A stretch of DNA of 64,000 bases from Nostoc sp. MG11 (GCF_014904695.1 NZ_JACXXN010000002.1:186001-250000); one strand, 5' to 3'; positions 24,584-33,646 are shown, counted from the stretch's first letter. The notes: generated from the letters alone by a model not told the origin. Numbers and translations are program-made.

Positions 24584-25774
24584 ATGGAATTAGTTAGAAA
24601 TTTGTCAATCGGCGTTCTCGGTGCCGGATTCATGGTGTTAGGAACGGCTGCTCAAGCTCTGTCTGTAACTTTAAGCTACGATCGCTCTATTGGTAGCCCC
24701 GGTTTTGGCCCTGGACAACTCTTTGTTCCTCAAGGCATAGAAATAGATGACGCCGGGAATACCTTGATAGCTAATGGTCGCGGTCTTAATCCAGATGGCA
24801 GTTTTAACCCAAATATTGGTAACAAGGTCGAGGTATTTAACCCCAAGGGAAAATATATTGGAGCAATTGGCAAGGGTGGCAAAGGGCCAGGCGAATTCGA
24901 TGAGCCAGCAGCTTTAGGAATCTCACCGCAAACTAAGAATCTGTATGTGGCTGATGTTTTCAACAACCGCGTTAATGTCTTCAATCCCCAGGGAAAATTT
25001 GTTAAATCATTTGGCTCATTTGGTGGTCTCATACCAGGTAGAGCTTTCTTTGGCCCGTCTGGTGTGACATTCGATAAAACTGGCAATGTCTATGTGGGTG
25101 ATTTTAGCGGCGACAAAATCAATAAATACACTGCCGACGGCGAACTAATTGGTTCTATTGGTACATCTGGTACTGAACCTGGACAGTTCCAAGGGCCAGC
25201 AGCTATCAGAATTTCTCCAGTTAGTGGAAACTTCTTTGTGAGTGACCAGTTTAACAACCGCGTTCAGGTACTCAGTCCAGAGGGTAAATCTATCTTGTCA
25301 TTTGGCAAACAAGGTAGTGGAAATGGAGAATTTAATCAGCCAATTGGTTTAGAAGTAGATGAGTTTGAGAATATTTATGTGGCTGATTCTATTAATAGCC
25401 GCGTTCAAGTATTCGATAAAAATGGTAAATTTCTGACTGCATTTGGTAAACCTGCCCGTAATGCATCTGGTGAAATTGTACCACCTCCCCAACAAGGTGA
25501 GCCACCCTTTGGCGACCCCCTTGACTTGACACCAGGCACATTTAACTGGACTGGTGGCACTACCTACAAAGATGGCAAGTTATATGTGGGCGACTTCTTC
25601 CAAGGTCGTGTTCAAGTATTAAACGTAGAGGGCGCAGCCCCAGTACCAGAACCCGCTTCAACTTTAGGTTTTGTATTATTTGGAGTTGGGACTACTGCTG
25701 TGAAAATGCGGAAAAATAGACAGAAAAAGACAGCTATTAGTTTAGAGAAAGAACTAGCAAAGACTGCTGTTTAA
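24584..25774 (+). CDS. scyF: ScyF, NHL-repeat exported protein of the scytonemin cluster
   Basis: 396 residues. A signal peptide (ends TAAQALS) is followed by a six-bladed NHL propeller with well-kept repeats (GPGQLFVPQGIEIDDAG, GPGEFDEPAALGIS, GQFQGPAAIRIS, GNGEFNQPIGLEVD, each followed by LYVADVFNNRVNVF-like strands). The C-terminus is a PEP-CTERM-like tail (VPEPAST, hydrophobic FVLFGVG, basic KMRKNRQKK). It has no Cys pair, unlike ScyD/E. Homologues are predicted periplasmic and conserved with scytonemin genes. AGGA lies 9-10 bases before the ATG. It is the last scy gene before the aromatic amino-acid genes. Confidence 0.9.
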   Translation: MELVRNLSIGVLGAGFMVLGTAAQALSVTLSYDRSIGSPGFGPGQLFVPQGIEIDDAGNTLIANGRGLNPDGSFNPNIGNKVEVFNPKGKYIGAIGKGGKGPGEFDEPAALGISPQTKNLYVADVFNNRVNVFNPQGKFVKSFGSFGGLIPGRAFFGPSGVTFDKTGNVYVGDFSGDKINKYTADGELIGSIGTSGTEPGQFQGPAAIRISPVSGNFFVSDQFNNRVQVLSPEGKSILSFGKQGSGNGEFNQPIGLEVDEFENIYVADSINSRVQVFDKNGKFLTAFGKPARNASGEIVPPPQQGEPPFGDPLDLTPGTFNWTGGTTYKDGKLYVGDFFQGRVQVLNVEGAAPVPEPASTLGFVLFGVGTTAVKMRKNRQKKTAISLEKELAKTAV

Positions 25775-25930
25775 CTCTTTAGTAGCATCATTTCTGATAG
25801 CAGAGAAAACTTCAAACGTTATTTGAATCAATGTAAGGAGTTCGCACTAAGACGACATTAGTCTTTTATGCGATCGCCTTACACATTCCTTATCTAGCGC
25901 TATGTTTTAACACTATTGAGGACAGGGAAA

Positions 25931-26986
25931 ATGCCTTTGAAATCCTCTTATTCAGACAAGCTTAAACAAACTTACCAAAACTTGCTCGCTTTACTGAGCG
26001 ATCGCCTATCATTATTAGCAACATCAGAACTTCCTTGTTTAGAAGAACAACTTGCTAATGTGGCTCAAGAGCTTGCTCAAGCTGGCATTCCTGAATCTGT
26101 TTGGGTAAGTCTGGTGGATGGTTGTTATGCTACACTTACCCCTGCAACATCAATAAATTATATTAAACCCCGACAAGTTACCATCATTGGTGGACATGGC
26201 CGGATGGGAAGATTATTTAGAGAGCAACTTTCGGCGGTAGGTCATAACGTCAGTGTTCTCGAACAAGAAGATTGGGATTATGCAGATCAATTATTGAGTC
26301 AAGCAGAATTGGTATTAGTTAGCGTTCCTATTGAACAGACAGTTGATGTTATTAAACGTGCAGCTAAATATCTATCCCCAACTACAGCTTTATGCGACAT
26401 TACAAGTATCAAGACTCAACCAACTCAAGCAATGCTCGAACACCATTCGGGGTCTGTAATGGGATTACATCCTATGTTTGGGCCAAATATAAAATCGTTT
26501 TTAGGACAGAAAGTGGTAGTGTGTCCAGGTCGAAACGATGATTCGTTTGAATGGTTATTAGACTTTATTAAAAGTCAGGGTGGAGAGTTGATTGTTTGTA
26601 CGCCTGAAGAACATGACCAGATGATGGTAATTATTCAAGCAACACAGCACTTTTGTAGATTTAGTCTTGGCGTCTTCTTAGCACAAGCCAAAATTGATAT
26701 AGACCGCAGTTTAACAATGTCAACTCCCAGTTATCGGCAAGAAATTGACATTCTTAAACGCTTGTTTTCACAAAATCCCCACTTATGTGTTGACATCATG
26801 CTAGCTACAGAAGAAAGATGTCAGGCAATTAGCTCTTTAGCTAATACTTACAGCCGCTTAGCAAGACTAGTAGCAAGTAAAGATAGAGCCGCATTAATTC
26901 AAGAGTTTGAAGGGACTAAAAGCTGTTTCCCTCGTTTTGAAGCTATACCTGAAAAGACTACTTCTAACGCTCTGCTTTCTATATGA
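25931..26986 (+). CDS. tyrA: prephenate dehydrogenase of the scytonemin cluster, with vestigial chorismate-mutase-like N-terminus
   Basis: 351 residues. The NAD-binding domain starts QVTIIGGHGRMGRLF and continues VSVPIEQTVDVI, GLHPMFGPNIKSF and EEHDQMMVIIQATQHF, closely following the E. coli T-protein dehydrogenase. The first 80 residues (YQNLLALLSDRLSLLATSE) look like a decayed AroQ chorismate mutase helix, as in bifunctional TyrA. The product, 4-hydroxyphenylpyruvate, is the second substrate of ScyA. GAGGA lies 8 bases before ATG 25931; the TTG at 25916 overlaps that site and is rejected. It differs in type from the short arogenate dehydrogenases usual in cyanobacteria, suggesting a dedicated, transferred paralogue. 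Confidence 0.88.
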   Translation: MPLKSSYSDKLKQTYQNLLALLSDRLSLLATSELPCLEEQLANVAQELAQAGIPESVWVSLVDGCYATLTPATSINYIKPRQVTIIGGHGRMGRLFREQLSAVGHNVSVLEQEDWDYADQLLSQAELVLVSVPIEQTVDVIKRAAKYLSPTTALCDITSIKTQPTQAMLEHHSGSVMGLHPMFGPNIKSFLGQKVVVCPGRNDDSFEWLLDFIKSQGGELIVCTPEEHDQMMVIIQATQHFCRFSLGVFLAQAKIDIDRSLTMSTPSYRQEIDILKRLFSQNPHLCVDIMLATEERCQAISSLANTYSRLARLVASKDRAALIQEFEGTKSCFPRFEAIPEKTTSNALLSI

Positions 26987-27174
26987 TAATTGGCAGGTAG
27001 TTACCCAGAAAAATGCATTCACTGCTAAAAACTACTAACGAGATACGCCCCTACAGAATTAATTTGATTATTACAATAAAACCTCAGCATTTGAGTGGTA
27101 AAAGCTAACAAGGTTTAGTTAAGGCTAGCACTCTTTGTCAAAGTTATTTTTTTTACTAACCGCAGAGGCGCAGC

Positions 27175-27214
27175 GAAAAGTATGAGCGCCGGCTCCCGGC
27201 GCTCATAACTTTTC
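27175..27214. repeat. dispersed repeat with hairpin core (copy B, inverted)
   Basis: GAAAAGTATGAGCGCCGG pairs with CCGGCGCTCATAACTTTTC around CTC. Flanks (CGCAGAGGCGCAGC ... AAGACAGAGGACA) match copy A at 19167 in reverse orientation, but the hairpin tip differs. It lies between tyrA and dsbA and may also act as a terminator. Confidence 0.65.
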
Positions 27215-27285
27215 AAGACAGAGGACACAAAGAGAAGAAAGAGAATGAAAAAATTGCTTAACTAAACTGTATTGTAATATCAACT

Positions 27286-27930
27286 ATGCTGATTAACATC
27301 TTTCATGATACTGTTTGCCCCTGGTGCAGAATCGGTAAAAAGCATCTTTTTGATGCACTGGCACAATGGCAAGAAGAATCGGTTAATATCCGCTGGCATC
27401 CTTTCCTTCTTGATAATACCGTTCCGCCTTCTGGGTACGAATTTCGGAGCTTTATGCGAGAAAGAAAAGGTATTGGAGTGGCAGAACTCCAGTATCTATT
27501 TGATTCCACGCGACGCGCAGGTGAGGCAGCAGGAGTCAAGCTAGATTTTGACAAAGTTCGTTTGGCTGTCAATACTAAGCTTTCTCACAAGCTAATTAAT
27601 CTAGCACCAGCAAATAGAAAAAATGATGTTGTGGAAGCAATTTATAAAGCTTATTTTGAAGACGGTTTAAACATTGGAGATATTAACATTCTTACTGCCA
27701 TAGGTACAGCTTATCAAATGGAGCCTACCGAATTACGATCGCAATTGAATGACGATACTCTGGTTGATATTGTGGCTGAATCACAGTTTGCTCGCTCGAA
27801 AGGCATCACCAGCGTACCATTTTTCATCATCAATAATCAAGTTCAGGTAAATAGTTCTTGTTCAGTAGAGGTATTCCTTCAAGCTTTGAATCGTGCCGCA
27901 CTTACGGAAATATCAGCAGAAATATGGTAA
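27286..27930 (+). CDS. DsbA-family (FrnE-like) thioredoxin-fold oxidoreductase
   Basis: 214 residues of the DsbA/2-hydroxychromene isomerase fold. The active site is CPWC near the N-terminus (FHDTVCPWCRIGKKHLF), with a helical insertion and the cis-Pro segment SKGITSVPFFIINNQ. There is no signal peptide, so it is cytoplasmic like FrnE, unlike periplasmic DsbA. Its homologue lies in the Nostoc scytonemin cluster as dsbA. The next gene starts 7 bases inside its end, so translation is coupled. Its role in scytonemin formation is not known; ScyD/E carry conserved Cys pairs, but they are exported. Confidence 0.85.
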   Translation: MLINIFHDTVCPWCRIGKKHLFDALAQWQEESVNIRWHPFLLDNTVPPSGYEFRSFMRERKGIGVAELQYLFDSTRRAGEAAGVKLDFDKVRLAVNTKLSHKLINLAPANRKNDVVEAIYKAYFEDGLNIGDINILTAIGTAYQMEPTELRSQLNDDTLVDIVAESQFARSKGITSVPFFIINNQVQVNSSCSVEVFLQALNRAALTEISAEIW

Positions 27931-29207
27931 TAGATATCAAAAAAAGTAAATTTAATCTGCAACCAATTCATCAAAGTGTTTCGGTTAGCTTCAACTACGA
28001 AATTTACTTTACTAACAATCTTTTTGAGTTGAAAAATCCCACATTAGCGCAAGTAATTACAGCAGATGGGGAGACAAAGCCAAAGAAAATCGTAGCAGTT
28101 GTAGATGCAGGATTATTGCAGTTCTGTCCTGATTTGCTCTTGCAATTAGCAGCGTATACCAAGTTTTATGCAGAAATACTAACACTTGCTATTGAGCCTG
28201 TCATAGTTCCGGGTGGAGAAGCTGCCAAAAACGATCGCACTTTAGTTGAGCAAATTCATCAGCAGATTGATGCAGCCGGGTTGTGTCGCCACTCCTACTT
28301 GTTAGCTATAGGCGGTGGGGCTGTATTGGATTTGGTGGGATATGCAGCTGCAACTGCTCACCGGGGTATTCGTCTGATTCGGATTCCGACGACAGTCTTG
28401 GCTCAAAATGATTCAGGTATCGGAGTAAAAAACGGTATTAACGCCTTTGGTAAAAAGAACTTTTTGGGTACATTTGCTCCACCTTATGCGGTTATAAATG
28501 ATTCTGCTTTTTTGACAACTCTAGACGATCGCGATTGGCGTTCTGGAATCGCCGAAGCAATTAAGGTGGCGTTAATTAAAGATCCTAACTTCTTTTCTTT
28601 TATCCACTCTCATACCGCAGCTCTTGTCCATCGAGATATGGACACTATGCAACAACTAATTTATCGTTGCGCTCAGTTACACTTAGACCATATTGCCAAC
28701 AGTGGCGATCCTTTTGAAATGGGTTCATCGCGTCCCTTAGATTTTGGTCATTGGGCGGCGCATAAACTAGAGCATTTGACAAATTACAGCTTACGTCATG
28801 GAGAAGCAGTTGCGATCGGTATCGCTTTAGATAGCACTTATTCCTACCTGCAAAAACTGCTTGATTGGTCAGAGTGGCAACGGATACTAAATACATTATC
28901 TGCACTTGGTTTTAAATTGTACGTACCGGAACTAGCTGAACAATCTTCACAATTGGAACATCCTCGTTGTTTATTTCGGGGTTTGACCGAGTTCCGCGAA
29001 CACTTGGGTGGAGAATTGACCCTAACACTGCTGCAACACATCGGAAAGGGAATTGAGGTTCACGAGGTTGATGTGTCTTTGTACAAGCAAGCAATATCGC
29101 TGCTGCGCGAGTTTGCAAAAAATAGGCAGACGGTATTAACACGCTTACAAACAAAGTATTCTCCACTTCGACACAAGCCGACATTTAGATTTTCCGCAGA
29201 TGCATAG
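27924..29207 (+). CDS. EboD-type 3-dehydroquinate synthase-like sugar phosphate cyclase
   Basis: 427 residues, longer than housekeeping AroB (about 360). NAD-binding motifs are kept (VIVPGGEAAKNDRTLVE, LAIGGGAVLDLVGYAAATAHRG, IPTTVLAQNDSGIGVK). The metal site reads GSSRPLDFGHWAAHKLE instead of the AroB LNFGHTFGHAIE, typical of the EboD branch encoded in ebo/edb operons. The C-terminus has an extra 30 or so basic residues. It overlaps the dsbA end by 7 bases and is followed by an EboF-like gene. Earlier annotations of homologues in scytonemin clusters call it aroB. Whether it makes 3-dehydroquinate or another cyclitol is unproven. Confidence 0.8.
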   Translation: MVIDIKKSKFNLQPIHQSVSVSFNYEIYFTNNLFELKNPTLAQVITADGETKPKKIVAVVDAGLLQFCPDLLLQLAAYTKFYAEILTLAIEPVIVPGGEAAKNDRTLVEQIHQQIDAAGLCRHSYLLAIGGGAVLDLVGYAAATAHRGIRLIRIPTTVLAQNDSGIGVKNGINAFGKKNFLGTFAPPYAVINDSAFLTTLDDRDWRSGIAEAIKVALIKDPNFFSFIHSHTAALVHRDMDTMQQLIYRCAQLHLDHIANSGDPFEMGSSRPLDFGHWAAHKLEHLTNYSLRHGEAVAIGIALDSTYSYLQKLLDWSEWQRILNTLSALGFKLYVPELAEQSSQLEHPRCLFRGLTEFREHLGGELTLTLLQHIGKGIEVHEVDVSLYKQAISLLREFAKNRQTVLTRLQTKYSPLRHKPTFRFSADA

Positions 29208-29327
29208 CAATGATTGATACTAATTCGTAATTAAGATGCGTCAGATTTAATCTGGGTTTCTAGAGCATTGATTCAGTAATCGTAAAAACCCAACTTCTGT
29301 TCGGTAAAACGACCAATTATCGTTGAC

Positions 29328-29358
29328 TGTAGAGACGTTGCAATGCAACGTTTCTACA
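29328..29358. repeat. palindromic dispersed repeat, TGTAGAGACGTTGCA type
   Basis: An imperfect 31-bp palindrome with a central TTGCAATGCAA. It belongs to the same family as the perfect 30-bp palindromes at 30850 and 34687, which have TTACATGTAA at the centre. Confidence 0.7.
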
Positions 29359-29452
29359 AAAAAATTGGTTTTTCTCGCCTCTATCTTGAATACTGAATTG
29401 GTGTTCTAGGTTTGTGTCTTTGCGTTCTTCGCGTCCTTGGCGGTTCGTTCTC

Positions 29453-30838
29453 ATGCAAAAAACTGTTGTTCTTAACGTAGTAGGATTAACGTCTAGCCTT
29501 ATAGGTGAGCATACGCCCTTTCTTTCTAGTTGGGCAGAACAAGGGCAAATTGTGCCGATCGCACCCGTGTTACCTGCTGTTACTTGTACAGTGCAAGTAA
29601 CTTATCTTACAGGAAAGTTGCCTGATCAGCATGGAATTGTTGCCAATGGTTGGTACTTTCGGGATGAGTGTGAAATTAAGTTTTGGCGACAGTCTAACAA
29701 ACTTGTTCAGGCTCCCAAAGTATGGGAAATGGCGAAAGCGTTAGATCCAAACTTTACCTGTGCCAACTTATTTTGGTGGTACAACATGTACTCGTCGGTA
29801 AACTATGCAGTTACCCCGCGACCGATGTATCTTAGCGATGGTAGAAAAATCCCAGATATTTATACGCAACCGAAAAAATTGCGATCGCAACTCCAAGATG
29901 AATTAGGTCAATTCCCTCTGTTTAATTTTTGGGGCCCTAACACCTCGATTCTTTCTACCCAATGGATTGCAGAATCAGCAAAATGGCTCGAAGAACGCTC
30001 TAACCCAACTTTGACACTCGTCTATCTACCGCATCTAGATTACTGTTTACAAAAATATGGTTCTGATGTCAATAAAGTGGCAAAGGATTTGCAGGAAATT
30101 GATACAGTTTGTCGCGATTTGATTCAATTTTATGAAAAAAGAGGCGCTCAAGTTATCGTCTTGTCAGAATACGGAATTACATCAGTATCTAAACCCGTCC
30201 ACATAAATCGGATGCTGCGCCAAAAAGGTTTGCTAACGGTGCGCGAGGAATTAGGACGTGAACTGCTTGATCCAGCTGCGAGCAAAGCATTTGCTGTTGC
30301 CGATCATCAAATTGCTCATGTTTATGTTAATGATCCACACTATATTACCAAGGTGCGATCGCTTCTAGAAGAAACTGAAGGTGTTGCTTATGTTTTAGAT
30401 GATGCTGAAAAGTCAGCTCATAATTTGGATCATTCTAGATCAGGAGAGTTGGTAGCGATCGCCCAGTCTGATGCCTGGTTTACTTATTATTACTGGCTTG
30501 ATAATAAACGCGCTCCCGATTTTGCCACAACTGTAGATATTCACCGCAAACCTGGTTATGACCCTGTAGAACTTTTCCTTGACCCTCAAATCAAATTTCC
30601 CCAACTCAAAATCGGTTTGAAACTTCTAAAGAAACAGCTTGGGTTTCGCTATTTGATGGATGTTATTCCCTTGGATGCTTCTTTGGTGCGTGGATCTCAC
30701 GGCTGTATTCCGCCTTCACCTACCGAAGGCCCGTTATTGATTACCAAACAACCTCACTTGCTTGACTCGTCGTCTATAAAAGCGGTTGATGTTTGTCAAT
30801 TAATCCTCAGACATTTAATGGAGAATGGCAATAAATGA
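29453..30838 (+). CDS. EboF-like alkaline phosphatase superfamily protein (nucleotide pyrophosphatase type)
   Basis: 461 residues of the type I phosphodiesterase/nucleotide pyrophosphatase fold. The nucleophile region is PAVTCTVQVTYLTGKLPDQHG, with metal ligands in LVYLPHLDYCLQ, VIVLSEYGI and RGSHG. The GTG at 29414 would add 13 residues encoded by a dispersed repeat (TTCGCGTCCTTGGCGGTTC), so the ATG at 29453 is preferred. It has no signal peptide and so is cytoplasmic. In ebo operons a protein of this type accompanies the EboD cyclase. The ebo genes are needed for delivery of the scytonemin monomer to the periplasm. eboA, B, C and E are not in this window. Confidence 0.75.
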   Translation: MQKTVVLNVVGLTSSLIGEHTPFLSSWAEQGQIVPIAPVLPAVTCTVQVTYLTGKLPDQHGIVANGWYFRDECEIKFWRQSNKLVQAPKVWEMAKALDPNFTCANLFWWYNMYSSVNYAVTPRPMYLSDGRKIPDIYTQPKKLRSQLQDELGQFPLFNFWGPNTSILSTQWIAESAKWLEERSNPTLTLVYLPHLDYCLQKYGSDVNKVAKDLQEIDTVCRDLIQFYEKRGAQVIVLSEYGITSVSKPVHINRMLRQKGLLTVREELGRELLDPAASKAFAVADHQIAHVYVNDPHYITKVRSLLEETEGVAYVLDDAEKSAHNLDHSRSGELVAIAQSDAWFTYYYWLDNKRAPDFATTVDIHRKPGYDPVELFLDPQIKFPQLKIGLKLLKKQLGFRYLMDVIPLDASLVRGSHGCIPPSPTEGPLLITKQPHLLDSSSIKAVDVCQLILRHLMENGNK

Positions 30839-31224
30839 TAACAGTTACATGTATAGACGTTACATGTAACGTCTATACAGAATTGTACTAGGTCATGCCT
30901 GATTCTATAACCATAGGAAGAAGCAAAAACTTCAAAAAAACATTCTACGGGATTATCCCAGGTAACTTGTATAAAAAGCGAATAAATTGATACCCTGATC
31001 TAAAAATTGTTCATGTAATAATTGATTCACATTGAGTAAACTTAGAGCAGAATGAGTAAACAACTTTTAATTACATCAAACCTAGTATTTATCAAGCTTG
31101 AGACAGACTTAATTATATTGATATCAAATTGATTAAATTTGTCCTCTGCGCTCAAAATTTACTACTAACAATGATGAATGACTCTTGAGTTTAATGACTA
31201 ATAGCTATTCTAGAGAAATTACCC
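30839..31224. other. spacer before trpEG
   Basis: 386 AT-rich bases without an ORF. The first part is a perfect palindromic repeat (30850-30879). The remainder probably carries a promoter for the trp genes, but no clear -35/-10 pair or leader peptide with Trp codons is visible. Confidence 0.5.
30850..30879. repeat. 30-bp perfect palindrome
   Basis: TGTATAGACGTTACA followed directly by its reverse complement, just after the EboF-like stop codon. Same family as 34687-34716 (one symmetrical base change) and 29328-29358. Confidence 0.75.
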
Positions 31225-33432
31225 ATGATTATTAATTCTCATTCTTATACAACTCTTGCTGGTGTGCGTATTTCACGCTCTAGTAAAGAAGTTACAATAG
31301 ATACTGCCATCGAAGAGATTCTATTTTATCTCAATTCTCAACGTGGTGGCTTGCTAAAGAGTAGCTACGAATATCCAGGAAGATATAAGAGGTGGGCGAT
31401 CGGATTTGTCAATCCACCACTGGAATTGACGACACAGGCAAACGCTTTCATTTTAACAGCCTTAAATGAGCGCGGTAAGGTACTTTTGCCATTGCTTTTA
31501 GAGCGTCTATCCTGCTCAAAACAACTTCAGAATGTCACTCAAGAAAATGATGACATCGCCGGATTTGTTAAACCCGCACAACAGTTTTTTGCCGAAGAAG
31601 AACGTAGCCAGCAACCTTCAGTATTTACAGTTATCCGCGAAATTCTATATACTTTCTCTAGTCAAGAAGATGAGCATCTAGGGTTGTATGGTGCTTTTGG
31701 TTATGACTTAGTTTTTCAGTTTGAGCCAATTCCTCAGCATCTAGAACGCCCTCAAGATCAGCGGGATTTAGTGCTTTATCTACCTGACGAACTCATAGTT
31801 GTTGACTACTATTTGCAACGCGCATTTCGTCTTCAATATGAATTTGACACAGCGTATGGTAGCACTAATAATCTGCCTCGGACAGGTGAGTCTGTTGATT
31901 ATCGAGGCAAGCGTCTTCTGCCAACGCAAACCGCAGATCATGAAATAGGCGAATATGCCGAACAAGTTGAAGTTGCACTTGATTACTTCCGCCGAGGCGA
32001 TTTATTTGAAGTAGTTCCTAGCCAAAACTTTTTTGAATCCTGCGAAGAACCACCAAGCAAGCTATTTGAAATCTTAAAGCAAATCAATCCTAGTCCTTAT
32101 GGTTTTATCTTTAATCTAGGTGGAGAATATTTGATTGGAGCATCTCCAGAAATGTTCGTGCGGGTTGAAGGCAGGCGGGTCGAAACTTGTCCGATTAGTG
32201 GTACTATTAGCCGGGGACAAGATGCCCTTGATGATGCCGCTCAAATTCGTCAGTTACTCAACTCACATAAAGACGAAGCTGAGTTGACAATGTGTACCGA
32301 CGTAGATCGTAACGACAAATCCCGAATTTGTGAACCAGGTTCGGTACGAGTTATTGGTCGTCGTCAAATTGAATTATATAGTCACTTGATCCATACAGTA
32401 GATCATGTTGAAGGGACATTGCGATCGCAATTTGATGCTTTAGATGCATTCTTAAGTCATACTTGGGCAGTTACAGTTACCGGCGCACCCAAAAAAGCAG
32501 CAATAGATTTTATCGAACATTACGAACGTAGTGCTCGACGTTGGTATGGCGGAGCAGTTGGCTACTTAAACTTTAATGGTAATCTAAACACCGGATTAAT
32601 CTTACGAACAATTCGCTTAAAAGATTCAATTGCTCAAGTACGAGTCGGTGCTACTATTCTTTATGACTCAATCCCACAAGCAGAAGAACAAGAAACAATC
32701 ACTAAAGCTGCCGCCCTATTTGAAACGATTCGTCGTGCAAAGCAAACAGGTGAAAGAACAAATGAGCGTAGTTCTATAAAAACAATTAAATACATCCCAG
32801 ATGTTAAACCTGGTAAACGCGTCTTACTAATAGACTACGAAGATTCATTTGTGCATACACTAGCTAATTACATTCGCCAAACTGGTGTCAGCGTCACAAC
32901 ACTACGTCATGGTTTCTCAGAATCGCTATTTGACACAGAACGTCCTGATTTAGTTGTCTTGTCTCCTGGCCCTGGCAAACCAAGCGACTTTCGGGTTGCA
33001 GAGACTATTGCCGCCCTTGTTCGTCGCCAAATTCCAATTTTTGGAGTTTGTCTAGGATTGCAAAGCATTGTAGAGGCTTTTGGTGGAGAATTAGGAGTTC
33101 TTGACTATCCCCAGCATGGTAAATCTTCACGGATTTTTGTCACCGATTCAGATTCCGTTTTATTCAAAGGCTTACCAGAATCTTTTACAGTTGGTAGATA
33201 CCATTCATTGTTTGCCTTACCGCAACGCTTGTCGGTAGAACTCAAGGTGACGGCAATTTCCGATGATGACATAATTATGGGCATTGAGCATCAGACACTT
33301 CCTATAGCTGGCGTTCAATTTCATCCAGAATCAATCATGACTCTAGCAGGAGAAGTCGGACTGGCAATTATTAAAAACGTTGTGCGTGCATATACTGATG
33401 AAGAGTCAAGGGTCAAGGGTCTAACGCTTTAG
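31225..33432 (+). CDS. trpE: anthranilate synthase, fused TrpE-TrpG
   Basis: 735 residues. The N-terminal anthranilate synthase component I (about 1-515) contains LLKSSYEYPGRYKRWAIGF, ASPEMFVRVEGRRVETCPIS and TVTGAPKKAAI. From about 531 there is a glutamine amidotransferase (VLLIDYEDSFVHTL) with Cys609 in GVCLGLQ and His700/Glu702 in FHPES. It converts chorismate and glutamine to anthranilate, the first tryptophan step. The fused TrpEG form occurs in some filamentous cyanobacteria and in scytonemin clusters, beside a separate housekeeping enzyme. The N-terminal LLKSS segment lies where TrpE binds inhibitory tryptophan; its feedback state cannot be read. First of the trp genes here. Confidence 0.92.
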   Translation: MIINSHSYTTLAGVRISRSSKEVTIDTAIEEILFYLNSQRGGLLKSSYEYPGRYKRWAIGFVNPPLELTTQANAFILTALNERGKVLLPLLLERLSCSKQLQNVTQENDDIAGFVKPAQQFFAEEERSQQPSVFTVIREILYTFSSQEDEHLGLYGAFGYDLVFQFEPIPQHLERPQDQRDLVLYLPDELIVVDYYLQRAFRLQYEFDTAYGSTNNLPRTGESVDYRGKRLLPTQTADHEIGEYAEQVEVALDYFRRGDLFEVVPSQNFFESCEEPPSKLFEILKQINPSPYGFIFNLGGEYLIGASPEMFVRVEGRRVETCPISGTISRGQDALDDAAQIRQLLNSHKDEAELTMCTDVDRNDKSRICEPGSVRVIGRRQIELYSHLIHTVDHVEGTLRSQFDALDAFLSHTWAVTVTGAPKKAAIDFIEHYERSARRWYGGAVGYLNFNGNLNTGLILRTIRLKDSIAQVRVGATILYDSIPQAEEQETITKAAALFETIRRAKQTGERTNERSSIKTIKYIPDVKPGKRVLLIDYEDSFVHTLANYIRQTGVSVTTLRHGFSESLFDTERPDLVVLSPGPGKPSDFRVAETIAALVRRQIPIFGVCLGLQSIVEAFGGELGVLDYPQHGKSSRIFVTDSDSVLFKGLPESFTVGRYHSLFALPQRLSVELKVTAISDDDIIMGIEHQTLPIAGVQFHPESIMTLAGEVGLAIIKNVVRAYTDEESRVKGLTL

Positions 33433-33451
33433 ATGAATTTTGGGCTTTCAC

Positions 33452-33580
33452 CTTTGTGCCTTATGCCTTAGTGTCTTGGTAGTTAAACAATTGAATTTTG
33501 AACCACCCTCCGGGTTCACCAGTCGCCTAGGTTGGGAAACCCTCCTACAGCGCTGGTTCACTAAGGCACAAAGACACTAA
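33452..33580. repeat. dispersed inverted repeat between trpEG and trpC
   Basis: CTTTGTGCCTTA (33452-33463) and its exact reverse complement (33562-33573) flank a core with smaller hairpins (CACCCTCCGGGTTCACC). Adjacent TTAGTGTCTTGG and AAGACACTAA are also related. It resembles the hairpin at 2171 and is typical of Nostoc spacers. Confidence 0.6.
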
Positions 33581-33646
33581 AGAAAATGCATTACACCCTG
33601 AAAGGTTTAAAATTAGCAGCTTTTCCCCCACTCCTCTGAGTAGCTT

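Noticed and set aside
27924-29207. Housekeeping aroB
   Set aside because: Length (427) and the GSSRPLDFGHWAAHKLE metal-site variant differ from AroB, and the next gene is EboF-like. AroB activity is still not excluded.
29414-29452. GTG-initiated N-terminal extension of the EboF-like protein
   Set aside because: The 13 extra residues are encoded by a dispersed repeat also seen near 35.7 kb; the ATG at 29453 begins the conserved domain.
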